Below, piece by piece: positions 1-10,884 of a stretch of DNA of 64,000 nt. The notes under the pieces are model-generated. The model saw nothing but the letters and a program-made list of their open reading frames with translations. It was not told the DNA's origin and ran no database searches. The translations under genes and the position numbers were made by a program. This DNA comes from Plotosus lineatus (lineage: Eukaryota; Chordata; Actinopteri; Siluriformes; Plotosidae), in the NCBI GenBank assembly GCA_024760905.1, contig CM045734.1, forward strand, positions 42,472,564 to 42,536,563. The letters run 5' to 3'. Position 1 is the first letter of the stretch. The number at the start of each line of letters is the position of its first letter.

Positions 1-104
1 CAAGGATTTATTTACCATTAAATGTATGTTTCAAAGACAATTCAGGGTAGTAATGACGAATAAGTAAAAATAAATTGAGTACTGTACGTGCATGGGTAAG
101 GATA

Positions 105-735
105 GTGGCATGGTGGTGTAAGAGTTAGCACATCCGCTAAGAGTTAGCATACCAGTGCTGTAGTGGTCAAAAAATAAGTGAGTACACGATGGCAGAGAAG
201 CGACCGAGGCACGCAGCAGTATCTCAGCCCACAAAATGGGCTGAGGTGCGCGGAGCGCGGGGAGGGTGCGGCTTTGGCTTTGAAACTATTTAGCCCTTCA
301 TTTCCGCTTTTTATTTACACAGTCGCGGAAATTTACGTTGATCAACTATAAAGTAGACCAAATTAAGTCAGTACACGCAACTCAGCCAATAAAACAAGTG
401 GGTACACGGCATGTACTCACCACTACAGCACTGCGCCTCACAGCAAGAGTGGCCTGGGTTGGTGGCCCGCACTTGAGTGTTTCTGTGCGGAGTTTATATG
501 CTCTCCCTGTGCTTCTGTGTACTTTTTCCAGTTACTCCGGTCTACACCCACACACTAAAAACATGCAGCTAACACTAACTGGCTATTCCAAATTGCCCCT
601 AAGAGTGAATGTAAAATTGAATTCTTGTGTGTCTTGACCTTGCAATGGTTTGCCAAACTGTTCAGGGCATACCCAGTGTTGGCTGGAGTACACTTCAGCC
701 TCCCTGTGACCATAATATAAGTATGTGTTTTGGTA
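105..735 (+). mobile_element. SINE-B copy, interrupted
   Basis: A tRNA-derived SINE of the common teleost type. The head (about 105-152, 'GGTGGTGTAAGAGTTAGCAC') and the body (434-735, starting at CGCCTCACAGCAAGA and running through a 'TTCTGTGCGGAGTTTATATG' block) are separated by a small inverted-repeat element at 153-433. Part of the head is duplicated (TAAGAGTTAGCA occurs twice). The 3' part is divergent and has no clear (AATG)n end. It is old and cannot be active. Confidence 0.65.
153..433. mobile_element. MITE-like element with 15-bp perfect TIRs
   Basis: The ends are perfect inverted repeats: CAGTGCTGTAGTGGT at 153-167 and its complement at 419-433. The 281-bp interior has no coding sequence and a GC-rich stretch near 235-275. 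The element splits a SINE-B between head and body, which shows that it inserted. The CAG-type terminus resembles hAT ends, but the 8-bp flanks do not match, so the superfamily is uncertain. Confidence 0.55.
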
Positions 736-786
736 AATGAGTACGTGGCAGAAAAAGCAAGATATCAATAACTTCACCTTCACCTA

Positions 787-1132
787 GGGGCAGTGGTGGC
801 CTGGTGGTATAGGGTGCTGGATCGCTGATCCTAAGGTTGGGGGTTCATGTCCCACTCTCCACAAGATTGTCACTGCCCCCCCCCCCCCCCCCCAGTGCAG
901 CGAACTGGGTTATCAAAGGCGGGCCATGTCTCTCACTGTCTATGGTGAGAGGCATGTATAAGAACCATTGCTGACTTTCGTAAAGAGTAGCTGCAAAGCC
1001 GTCAGCGTGTTTCTGTCCCTTGCTAAAGGGTTGTGTCAGGAAGGGCATCCGACGTAAAAACCTATGCCAAATCAAACATGCGAATCATTCGCTGCGGCGA
1101 CCCCTGAAAAAAGGGGAAATGCCGAAGGGAAA
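787..1132 (+). mobile_element. SINE-A1 (RTE tail), full length
   Basis: In order: a tRNA-like head (GGGGCAGTGGTGG start; B box region GGTTCATGTCC at about 842), a cytosine tract of 16 at 879-894, the conserved central domain, the RTE-5'-derived block (CAGGAAGGGCATCCGACG, about 1038) and the RTE-3'-derived block ending GGCGACCCCTGA...GCCGAAGGGAAA. TCACCTTCA occurs on both sides (about 774 and 1138), a possible short target-site duplication. It would be a non-coding Pol III transcript that needs a LINE enzyme. Confidence 0.9.
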
Positions 1133-1189
1133 TCTCTCACCTTCAGCCAGCTGCTAATTATTTTAATCTCCGACACCTTTTATATAGTT

Positions 1190-1310
1190 TTGCAATGGAC
1201 TAGCATCCCATATAGGAAGAGTTGAACTCCGAGTCGCCTTATGCTACAGAAACTGGAGATAAGCACCGGTCTAATAAGTCATTAGGTTTGGGTGTAAAAG
1301 CCTAAAAGCC
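1190..1310 (+). mobile_element. SINE-C 3' fragment
   Basis: Matches the 3' half of the SINE-C copies at 20866 and 32849: the 'GCAATGGACTAGCATCCCAT' block, then 'GATAAGCACCGG', then GGGTGTAAAAGCC. The tRNA head is missing, so the copy is 5'-truncated. Confidence 0.7.
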
Positions 1311-2196
1311 GTTGTATATAGTGCACTAATAAACGTGCTAGACGTAAACCGACCAGAAACAAATACAAATGAAACAAAACAAAACAAAAAAAAATCAGAC
1401 AAAATAGAAATCTGAAATCATTAGCTCCTCCCCAAAGTTCATATTTGGGGCAAGTGTAAAAACACCAAGTCTTTGGGTTTAAAAGGATGATTTGTACTTG
1501 AGTCAGACAAACTTCACATTCATGATCTCTGAAGTATGATTTGAAATGTCATGGCCCACTGCAAGTCAAAGCACACAGACCATAATGTATGTGGCTCTGC
1601 ATGTTTTACCATGTGATGATTATTTATTTTAATGTACATCTGTTACCTGGTTCGAGAGACATTGAGGAAGGTATCAAACTATTCACATGATTTTAGCTTG
1701 AGCCTGTATTTGCACGCTATACCTCATGTTTTATTCTAAATGTGATCTCAGCTGTGTAAGCGAAAGTAATCAAACTCTAAAATGATGCACTCAGAAGTGC
1801 TTTTTCAAAGCAAATATATTTACCTACACATAGATATGCAAAGGCACTTGGCAATTTCTGTGCTTACTATTATATTTTGTATGCAGCAGTAAATGATGGA
1901 ATCCATTACAAGTTATTTTCATCTTCCCAAGTGCTGGCATTGTCATTTCATTTGCTGTGCATGTTTTTTGCATTGCTGCAAGACGGGAAATATTTCTCTG
2001 TTTGGTGAGATATGTCACTTTGCTTTATTTTTTTCTGTTGTGAACTAAGTTGTTTACATTCAAGGCACAATGAATTCGTCTAGTATAACATTTACTATAC
2101 TTTTAATGATCCTTTACCAAAAGTGTGCTGATGATGCAAAGAACATGTGAAAAAACATCATTTCTGGAAGGCACTGAGTGGACAATAGGGAATATA
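1311..2196. other. Unannotated AT-rich stretch
   Basis: Single-copy-looking AT-rich DNA with a short poly-A near 1374-1393. No credible ORF, RNA gene or repeat pairing was seen. Confidence 0.5.
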
Positions 2197-2198
2197 TA

Positions 2199-2630
2199 GT
2201 GATCCCTCGCTACTTCGCGCTTCAATTCATCGTGGTTATTTCTTTTTTTAAATATTAATTGAATTAAAACATAAGGAAATTAAGGACGAATAGGGGAAAA
2301 GTTAAGGGAAACTGCCACAAAAACAAGGCCAATTATAAAAAAAAAAAAACTAAACCAACAACAAAAAAAAAAACCCCACAAAAATCGCCCATCAAAACTA
2401 GTCACATTGTCGTGAGGTGCACATCTGTATTTATAATTTTATTTATATCATATGGATTAATTTTGAATGTCATTTGATATTATAATCATTGAATATGTAT
2501 TTATTGATATTATATACACATAGATATACATCAGTTGGGGGAGTGGGGTGGTGTTGATCCTACTTCACAGATTTCGATTGTGGCATGGGGATCTTGGTCC
2601 CAATTAACCATGGAAAGCGAGCAATCTCTC
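2199..2630. mobile_element. Non-autonomous Tigger/pogo-like element
   Basis: Starts after TA with GTGATCCCTCGCTACTTCGC, a terminus typical of Tigger-like mariner relatives, and ends in a diverged inverted repeat near 2610-2630 followed by TA. The interior has no transposase. A homologous copy lies at 10094-10884: shared blocks include AGGAAATTAAGGA, AGGTGCACATCTG and GAATATGTATTTATTGATAT, in the same order. Confidence 0.7.
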
Positions 2631-3870
2631 TATATATTATTATTGTTGATGTTTACAGCTTGGTCTCAGTCTAACCTGATTTCACCACTGATGGCTGAGA
2701 GACTCCAGCCTTCCCATAGTGGCTTTGCAAATGATCGAGTATCGGTTTTATTAAAAAAAAAAAAAAAACAAAAACAAAAAAAAACCTCATTTTATTAATC
2801 TATTGCAATTAAAGCCGTGGAAAAGCTCTTTTTTAATAGATAGTCTCTCTTGACGACAGACTGAACATTTGAACTGCTTGTCAGGTGTAATTGATGTGCT
2901 CAAACAAGGAAAAAAAAAAAACCAATTGATATGCCGCAATAAATTCACGATGTGACTGCATACACAGTATTCAATATGATCCACACAGACAGTTCCGTCT
3001 GTTGAAAAATGTTCAGTTGTTAAAAGTTCAGAGGTCTTTCTTTTACTCTTGGATCTGTCAGCCTGAAATATAAAAAGGTCAGTGACTCTCCTGACAAACG
3101 TTTTCCAGTTCCTGCCAGTCATGCTGTGTGAAATAAGGAATAATTATAAAGAAATGTGCAATATGTTGATTCAAGTCCCCTATGTATTATCAAAATTTTA
3201 AACTTAAAATCAGTGTATTTGAAAAAATAAACAAAGGTCTGAAGCATGGTGCAGGTCATTATGGTCAAGAAATCAACAGCCATAAGTTAGGATGACTAAA
3301 CATGAATCAGGCTCATTAAAGCAGGTAGAAAGTAAAAGTTCAGAATAGCCTGCAGCGTGTGTGCGTTGAAGGAAGGAGTGTTATTGAAAACCGGTTAATG
3401 GCATTAGTAGTCAGATGACCGAGAGCTGGTTGACTTTGTAATGCAGGTATGTAATAAAATTCTGATCTGATGATCATGGCAGTTGATGGGTGCAATAGTA
3501 TGACCCATAAAACACCAAATTGTTCAGACAGTTGGATAAAATGACCTGATGAACATGAGAAATCTAAGCTGAACCTAACAGAATGTGACAGCATTGTAGT
3601 GAACGTAAGAGAACTTGAACGTGATGAACATCGTGGCTGATCATGACTGAAATCATGTCAGCTTCATCACAAAATATTAAAGATTATAACAAAACAGTGT
3701 TTTCTTGAATCATGGAGATTATGTATTGTGGTCCAAGTCTAAACCAAGCATTACTAGCACACCCCTTTTAAATGTGACACTGCAGAATTTTAAAATAGCC
3801 AAAATAGAAAGGAAACGGTTCCTAACCCTAATAATTTTCAATCTTATGTTTAAAAAAAAAAAAGTCAAAT
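2631..3870. other. Unannotated stretch with poly-A runs
   Basis: AT-rich DNA with oligo-A runs at 2752-2785, 2910 and 3850. Short ORFs on both strands show no family motif. Nothing else is supported. Confidence 0.5.
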
Positions 3871-3971
3871 TTTGAGTTTAGACGGATCTACGTAGCAAGC
3901 TGACGTAATGACGCCGAGTCCATTATTTACAAACGACAGACTGAACGTTCCCCTCCTTCTCCCCAGTTCAG

Positions 3972-4071
<100 letters not shown>

Positions 4072-4561
4072 CGTGTTACCCTTGTGTTATGTCGTCTCTG
4101 TGATCTTTATGTTTTCACTGTTTTGCAGACTTTGTGACCCTAAGCAAATATAGTTGGTCAGAAGCGTAAGCCTACTAGCATGGGTGCAAGTATCATACAC
4201 AGATGAATTAACCATAATGTATACTCAGTTAAGCAGACAGTTGTAAAATGAATGAAAACCCGAATCCAGAAAAGAAAACTCTCCGCTCTGCTGGTGATTC
4301 ACATCAGTGCAGGTTGAGTACTAAACAGCACCCTTGCTCACTTGAAAGGCCGGAAGTCCGTATAACTCGCGCTTTGTCTCAAGCACAAGGAAGTGAACTA
4401 CTTTTGGTGGAGCGCCTCACATATTGTAAGCGTTGATTGGCTGTTTTAAGCTTCATGTAAAAGTGACCGTCGACTATCAAAACTGTCTTTACAAGCAGAA
4501 AGATCGCATCATAGAGAAGGTTAAATTTGATTAAAATTTATCCATTTGGAATTATTTTGTT

Positions 4562-4891
4562 CATCATTTTCTGTAACCACTTAATCCTAATTAAGGTCGC
4601 GGGGAGGCTGGCGCCCATCCCAGCCAACTTCGGGGGAGGGCAGAGTACACCCTGGACAGCTCCCCAGGCCATCGCAGGGTAGAAACATGCTGACGGCTTT
4701 GCAGCTTACTCTTCTCGAAAGTCAGCAATGGTTCTTTTACACGTCTCACACCATAGACAGTGAGAGACATGGCCGGGCTTTGATAACCCAGATAGCTGCA
4801 CTGCGGGGGGCAGTGAAAACCCTGTGGGGACTCGAACCCCCAACCTTAGGATTAGCGATCCTGTGCCCTATCCATGAGACCATCACTGTCC
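4562..4891 (-). mobile_element. SINE-A2 (SINE-B-type tail)
   Basis: Read on the minus strand, the SINE-A head and central domain (B box GGTTCGAGTCC) are followed not by the RTE tail but by the tail seen in SINE-B: GAGCTGTCCAGGGTGTACTC, then GGCTGGGATGGGCGCCAGCC, then TTAGGATTAAGTGG. AATTATTTTG flanks both sides (about 4550 and 4896), a probable target-site duplication of at least 10 bp. Confidence 0.85.
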
Positions 4892-5534
4892 TGAAATTAT
4901 TTTGCTTGAATTTAATGTTGATATTATTTTACAATGTTATGTTTATAATAATTGATTTAGGGGTGTTTGAGATATGTTAATGGTATTTATGGATGTATAC
5001 TACAGTATGAACGTCATACGTCAATCGAACATACAGTAACGACTTGCGTTTAATTTTTCACTTTACCTTCGGCCGTCTGGAACCAAACGAAAACGTAAGT
5101 CGGGGAGCGTCCGTATACAAAAACAATATAACTAGACATGACATGGCAGAGAGAGTGAGAGAGAGCGAGGGGGAGGGGCATTACATGCATTTCTACTAGT
5201 ATCTCTGAGCATTACATAACTTTCACCTGTGTTGCCAGTGGAAGCTGAAGGTAAATTAGCAGTGAACAAAAAGTGAAAAGGGTAAACTTTACCTCTGAAC
5301 GTTCCTTACAATATCTAGCTTTTCTGTAAACATGTGCCTTGAAAATAGATTTTTAAGAATGTCTGAAACCAAGTTAATATCTCATCTGCAAGACATTGTG
5401 TGTTTTAAAAAAAAAAATAAATAAAAAAAAATAAAATGTATCAAGGGCAAACCACCACGGAATACTCACCTAGTTTTGGTTTGACCAGCCAATCAGACGT
5501 TGAAAAAAATACTGTTATTGTAAGCGTGGTAGCT

Positions 5535-5850
5535 GGGCAGTGGTGGTCTGGTGGGAAAAGGTGCTGGATTGCTGATTCCAAAGTTGGGGGTTCAAGTCCC
5601 ACTCTTCACGGGTTTGTCACTTCCCCTTCAGTGCAGCTAACTGGGTTATCAAAGGTCGGCCATGTCTCTCACTGTCTATGGTGTGAGGTTCATGTAAAAG
5701 ATCCATTGCTGAATTTCGTAAAGAGTAGCTGCAAAGCCATCAGCATGTTTGTGTTCCTAGTTAAAGGATTGTGTCAGGAAGGGCATCCGGCGTAAAAACC
5801 TATGCCCAATCAAACGACTCACTGTGGCAACCTCTGGAAAAAAAAAGGGG
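5535..5850 (+). mobile_element. SINE-A1 (RTE tail)
   Basis: Complete head (B box GGTTCAAGTCC), central domain and RTE-5' block (AGGAAGGGCATCCGGCG), with a shortened RTE-3' block (CACTGTGGCAACCTCTGG). It ends in A- and G-runs. Point changes suggest moderate age. Confidence 0.85.
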
Positions 5851-5870
5851 GGGGGGGGGACAATAGAGAA

Positions 5871-7268
5871 GATTGTAAACATATTAGCTGGCCCGGTCAG
5901 AAGGCTTAGATTGACATGGTGGCATAAAATCTAAAATCTGATTGGACAAAAACAGGCAAGATACATGGAACAAATGACGAGGAATAGACTGTTGGAAATA
6001 ACTTGGTGCAATTTAGTGAAACAAATACCAGAATTTAAGTTGCAAGTGTCAAACAGTGCTTGTGATAGTGTTTAGGTTAGCAGAGAAGGCCTTGCTGGCC
6101 CCGACAGCCAATGACTAATTAAATTTCTGTACTTTTGTGGTAGCTACACCTTGATTGGAACTTACCACAGTGATTAAAACTATTCGATTTCTTTTAACGA
6201 ATTAATTATGTCAAATACCCCCCCACCCCATCCAAAAAACCCCAAATGAATAAAGATACTGTACTCTGCCAGAAATGGCTGATTCAGGCATGAATGGAGC
6301 AGGCAGCAAAAAACAAAGTCAAACAGGCAAGAACCATGAGCACACCAGCACAGACAAATAAAAGACCCCATATCAACCTCACTGTCAGATAGATCATTCA
6401 CAGGGGAAAGTATAAAATAAACCCAGAAACTAAAGAAAAGGCTCTAGTTTAAATTAGGTCAAGTTTATATTAGACTACAATGCAAAATCAGCAAGACTTC
6501 AGTAAGCATGAAGAACCATTAAATGTGGAGCAGGTGACCATAGCCAGTGTTTCTGGAAAGCTGGTCATGCTGAACACCGATAGCTACCCACAGAACAGTG
6601 GCCAATCCATTATAGTATTTCCTCAGTGCTTTAATTTTCCCCACTAATTACATATGAAATAACTCACCCATCTATAAAATCACATTTGCTCTATTAATTG
6701 ATAAAGGAATATAAATTGTCATAGTTAGAGAAGCTGAATAAATGTGTTTTATGCACATTACTGTCTGAATTATGATGCATCATTATTATACAAGTCTCAT
6801 GTACACTGTTCATGCGGTATAATTTTGGCTCAGACAAGCATGACAGTCAAATGGAAAGACAAATGAATTCTATGCTCATTTGCAAAATAATTTAATCCCA
6901 TCTGGCAGATATGTGCTCAAAACCTTCAATAAAATGATTAACAAGATGTTGTCCTTGCAATACTGAAAATCATAACCGTTTTCTCATGGATAAAACTTAG
7001 ACTTGTGGATGAGGTTGAATTCATAAGACTGCATTAACTGATGTCTCAATGTTAACGTTTAGAGAAGGTTACCTCAAACTAGTTGAAGTGAAATAACAAA
7101 TTTTCAATAATATAACTAATCAAAATTCAGGAGGTTGTTGTAAGTCTATACTACTTTAAGGGACGGCTAGATGTATAATTAAAGCTGTATTCCAAAACAT
7201 TTCAACATTTGGGATGGAAGCGTTAACAGAATAACCACATGATGTTATGTGACGATATTTATACAATA
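5871..7268. other. Unannotated AT-rich stretch
   Basis: Nothing recognisable on either strand. The small ORFs lack family motifs. Confidence 0.5.
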
Positions 7269-7290
7269 CATTACAAGCAGCAGTGATGTA

Positions 7291-7634
7291 GGGCAGTGGT
7301 GGACTGGTGGTATAGGGCACTGGATCGCTGATCCTATGGTTGGGGGGTTTGAGTCCCACTTTCCACAAGGTTGTCACTGCCCCCCCCCCCCCAATGCAGC
7401 TAAATGGGTTATCAAAGGCTGGCCATGTCTCTCACTGTCTATGGTGAGATGTTCATGTAAAAGAACCATCGCTGACTTTGGTAAAGAGTAGCTGCATAGC
7501 CGTCAGCGTGCTTCTGTCCCTTGCTAAAAAGGGTTGCGTCAGGAAGGGCATCTGACGTAAAAACCTATGCCAAATCAAACATGCGAATCATTCGCTGCTG
7601 CAACCCCTGAAAAAGCGAAAAAGTCGAAAGGAAA
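7291..7634 (+). mobile_element. SINE-A1 with ~20-bp TSD
   Basis: A full-length head-body-RTE-tail copy with an expanded C tract (about 7380-7392). The flanks are a near-perfect direct repeat, CATTACAAGCAGCAGTGATG at 7269-7288 and CATTACAAGTAGCAGTGCTG at 7638-7657 (two mismatches). This is the signature of target-primed reverse transcription and fixes the element's boundaries. Confidence 0.93.
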
Positions 7635-7657
7635 TCTCATTACAAGTAGCAGTGCTG

Positions 7658-8054
7658 CATCAAAACAAAAAGTATGAAGATCATAGATTTTATGCTAGGC
7701 TTCATGTCTAAAAACATGGTGGGATGCGTTGCCTCCTCCCAGCACCAGGCTGTCCGTGCAGAGCTGGGATTAATGTCCATGTATGGAGTTCCTGTGCACA
7801 TTGTCTCTATAGGTTTACCCTGAGGTTTTACTATCCGATCCTAATATTACTATATTTACTAGTTTTACTATTTTACTATCAAAAAACAAAATGCTGCTTA
7901 AAAGATACACAATGCTAAATCACTCCTAAGTGTGAATGAGTGACGGATGACATGCATGAACCTGTGTCTTTAATCTGGAAAAAAAAATGCCCTTCCTGAT
8001 ACCCAGTTTTCTGAAGACAAGAGTCTAGGTTCCAATGAGACAGTGACCGAATAC
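7658..8054. other. Unannotated stretch
   Basis: No repeat or gene signature seen. Confidence 0.45.
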
Positions 8055-8087
8055 TAGTCCTTCTCAAAAAAATTAGCATATTGTGAT

Positions 8088-8127
8088 CTTTTCTGCTTTC
8101 CCCCCCATTCTCGAGAGTCGCCACAGC
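8088..8127 (-). mobile_element. 40-bp RTE/SINE-A tail-only insertion
   Basis: Within the left Tc1 inverted repeat, 40 bp interrupt the otherwise conserved ATTGTGATAAAGTTC. On the minus strand they correspond to the RTE/SINE-A 3' end (GCTGTGGCGACTCTCGAG then GCAGAAAAG). GTGAT occurs on both sides (8083-8087, 8128-8132), a 5-bp duplication. This looks like an extremely 5'-truncated retroinsertion. Confidence 0.7.
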
Positions 8128-8372
8128 GTGATAAAGTTCATTATTTTCTGTAATGTACTGATAAAAATTAAACTTTCATATATTTCTACTCCAGACTCAG
8201 TCCACAGGTCCCCCAAGGTCTGGACTGGAAAAAGTACTTTGGACCACTGAGCAACAGTCCAGTGCTGCTTCTCTGTAGCCCAGGTAAGGCACTTCTGCCG
8301 CTGTTTCTGGTTCAAAAGTGGTTTGACCTGGGTAGGAGAAGGAATCCCCAAGGTCTGGAATCGGCCCTTCTT

Positions 8373-8531
8373 TCACTTTTTCCTTCCCACAGACGTCCCA
8401 CTGAGGTGGCTTGATACAGCACTCTGGGAACAGCCTATTCGCGCAGAGATTTCTTTCTGTGTCTTACCCTCTTGCTTGAGGTTGTCAATGATGGCCTTCT
8501 GGACAGCAGTCAGGTCGGCAGTCTTACCCAT
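8373..8531 (-). pseudogene. Tc1-like transposase, N-terminal remnant
   Basis: The start codon is the complement of 8529-8531. The 52-residue product begins MGKTADLTAVQKAIID and continues through KTQKEISARIGCSQSAVS, the first helix-turn-helix (paired-like) DNA-binding domain of Tc1 transposases. It stops at 8373-8375 just after the VGRKK segment. The second DNA-binding subdomain and the whole DDE domain are deleted. Full-length family members are around 340 residues. Confidence 0.88.
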
Positions 8532-8859
8532 GATTGCGGTTTTGAGTAATGAACCAGGCTGGGAGTTTTTAAAAGCCTCAGGAATCTTTTGCAGGTGTTT
8601 AGAGTTAATTGGTTGATTCAGATGATTAGGTTAATAGCTCATTTAGACTACCTGAACATGATATGCTAATTTTTTGAGATAGCAATTTTGGGTTTTCATG
8701 AGCTGTATGCCAAAATCATCAGCATTAAAACAATAAAAGACCTGAAATATTTCAGTTGGTGTGCAATGAATATAAAATATATGAAAGTTTAATTTTTATC
8801 AGTACATTACAGAAAATAATGAACTTCATCACAATATACTAATTTTTTGAGAAGGACTA

Positions 8860-10022
8860 GCAAAGCTGTGACTGAGGTTAATTGAACATTAGGACTTATG
8901 GTGTGGCACCCTTTTGTACAATGGTGGAAGGTGACCGTCTCACTCTGTCCCAGCCATGTTGCATTAATAGTTCTGCCTCTACACAACATCACTCTCAGAA
9001 GCATTGCTGTAGAACAGAAATTGATGCTGGAAGCAGGTAAGGCAGTCTTCTTCGACCACCCACTTGTCTCAGGCTCACCCTTTCTGGCCATATCTGAGAA
9101 AGGGAGGCTGAAGAGGAAAAGCGAAGTACAAAATGTCTGTGGTAACCAAGTAGCCATCGGAATGCATGTCCCTCTTTTATTTTATTTATTTGTTTATTCA
9201 TTTATTTTTTCTTGTGCTGGCAGTACTGTCTGATGGTGTCCACTTTTTCCTCTTACAGCTTCCTGAGCCCCCAGCCAAAGCAAAAGCCCAGGGGCTGTGC
9301 TTTGGTCAGAATCAGGCAGTATAGCCATCAGCTCAGCCTGTCAGACTTTGTCCAACACTTCTATGAGATGGTTGTCCAGGTATATTGTGGCATACTCTTT
9401 GAGGGAACAAAGGGATGATGAAACTCTGAAATATTGATGGCGCCCCATGGAAGTTATAAAAGGAGAACCCAGTACAGTGAGTGACCGGAGTTTATGCTGA
9501 AGAACATTTCAGGGCAAGCAGCTGAAGAACCTGAATTTTTACAATAAAATATTTTAAGATCCAAAATGATATGAAACAGAGTCTCCGCACTTGGTGAGGT
9601 CATCCATTCATCGTATAAGGTAACTGCCAAACTCAGATGGTCAGTTTAGCTTGTGTAAGTTCTTGGAAAATTAGCAAATGTTCCATTGGTCTTAGGGAAG
9701 ACAATGAACATCACCTCCTTCTTAATAAGCCTATCAAGGGGCTGCTGGGGCTTAATATGGCTGCTTTTTCTACTGTGGTGCCTAGAGATGTTTTTATGTT
9801 GTGTTGCAGCAGGTCTCTCCAAATCCCTGAGATCTTGACATTGGTGTGAAGTGAGTTTCTCACCAGGAAGGTCTTCAAGTGTCTGAGGTAAATAGAAGTC
9901 AGAGCTGAACAGGCTGGCATGGATTCTATCCATCCTTTTTACGAATTGTTTTCGAATAGTTGTGTTACCATTCACAAATCTTGGGCCGGCTGAAGGTGAT
10001 AATTGACTGGACCTATTCTGAT
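8860..10022. other. Unannotated stretch
   Basis: No recognisable repeat. Minus-strand frames around 9646-9975 are open but have no motif I can name. Treated as chance ORFs. Confidence 0.4.

Positions 10023-10093
<71 letters not shown>
10023..10093. repeat. (AT)n microsatellite
   Basis: About 34 AT units abutting the Tigger-like terminus at 10094. Confidence 0.95.
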
Positions 10094-10096
<3 letters not shown>

Positions 10097-10884
10097 GGAT
10101 CCCCCCACTACTTCAAGCTTCAGTTTCTGCGGCTTCATCGCAGGTTTTTCAAAATAAATAAATAAATAGGGAAATTAAGGAAAAATATGGAAAAAGTTTA
10201 GGAAAATACCACAAAACAAAGCCAGTTATGCACCCCGTCCCCCCCGAAAAAAAAAAAAAAAACTACTTTTTTTTATGTAAGGTGCACATCTGAGTGTGTT
10301 CGTGCATGGCTGCATGTGTGTGTGTTTATACAGTATTTTATTTACATCTTATATATCATTGTCTGTCTGTCTGTCTTCCTTTCGGCTTTTTCCCTTTTAC
10401 TCAGGAGTCGCCACAGCGAATCATCTGATTCGCACGTTTGATTTGGCAGAGATTTTTACGTCGGATGCCCTTCCTGTCACAACCCTTTTTTTTAGCAAGG
10501 GACAGAAACACGCTGACGACTTTGCAGCTACTCTTTACGAAAGTCAGCAATGGTTCTTTTACATGCCTCTCACCATAGACAGTGAGAGACATGGCCCTTT
10601 TTGATAACCCAGTTAGCTGCACTGGGGGGGACAGTGACAACCTTGTGGAGAGTGGGACTCGAACCCCCAACCTTTGGATCAGCGATCCAGCACCCTATAC
10701 CACTAGACCACCACTGCCCCTTTTACATCTTATATATCATTATAGCGTTGAATATGTATTTATTGATATATGCACAAATACATGTACGTATACATCAGTC
10801 AAGGGGGTCGATCCTAAATCGGCGGTTGCGGGGGAGGGGGGGTCTCGGGCCTCATTAACCTTGGAAACTGAAGGATCCCTCACA
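10094..10884. mobile_element. Second Tigger-like non-autonomous copy, split by SINE-A1
   Basis: Begins CAGGGATCCCCCCACTACTT after TA and ends GAAACTGAAGGATCCCTCAC, so AGGGATCC is inverted at the two ends. It shares the internal block order of the 2199-2630 copy. A SINE-A1 and its 19-bp duplication account for the extra length, so this element is older than that SINE. Confidence 0.72.
10361..10722 (-). mobile_element. SINE-A1 with 19-bp perfect TSD
   Basis: A full-length copy on the minus strand. It is flanked by TTACATCTTATATATCATT at 10342-10360 and 10723-10741, identical over 19 bp. The 3' end finishes GCCGAAAGGAAGACAGAC with four GACA units, unlike the GAA repeats of other copies. The hairpin GCGAATCA-TC-TGATTCGC lies at about 10416-10433. 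The perfect duplication points to a relatively recent insertion. Confidence 0.95.

Larger units (their letters stand above)
8055..8859 (-). mobile_element. Internally deleted Tc1-like transposon
   Basis: TA duplications (8055-8056, 8858-8859) bound long inverted repeats beginning GTCCTTCTCAAAAA, with an inner TIR block (ATTAGCATATTGTGAT) characteristic of a widespread vertebrate Tc1-like family. The interior keeps the start of the transposase gene on the minus strand (8531 downward) plus scrambled middle pieces: the CCCCAAGGTCTGG block occurs twice (about 8212 and 8346), showing deletion with rearrangement. The DDE catalytic region is missing, so it cannot be autonomous. Confidence 0.92.

Noticed and set aside
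788..860. tRNA gene at the start of each SINE-A
   Set aside because: A and B box-like motifs are present, but a clean cloverleaf with acceptor pairing is not, and the sequence continues into the SINE body. Called SINE heads, not tRNA genes.
9646..9975. Possible coding exon on the minus strand
   Set aside because: Open for 109 codons but with another overlapping open frame and no motif; unsupported.
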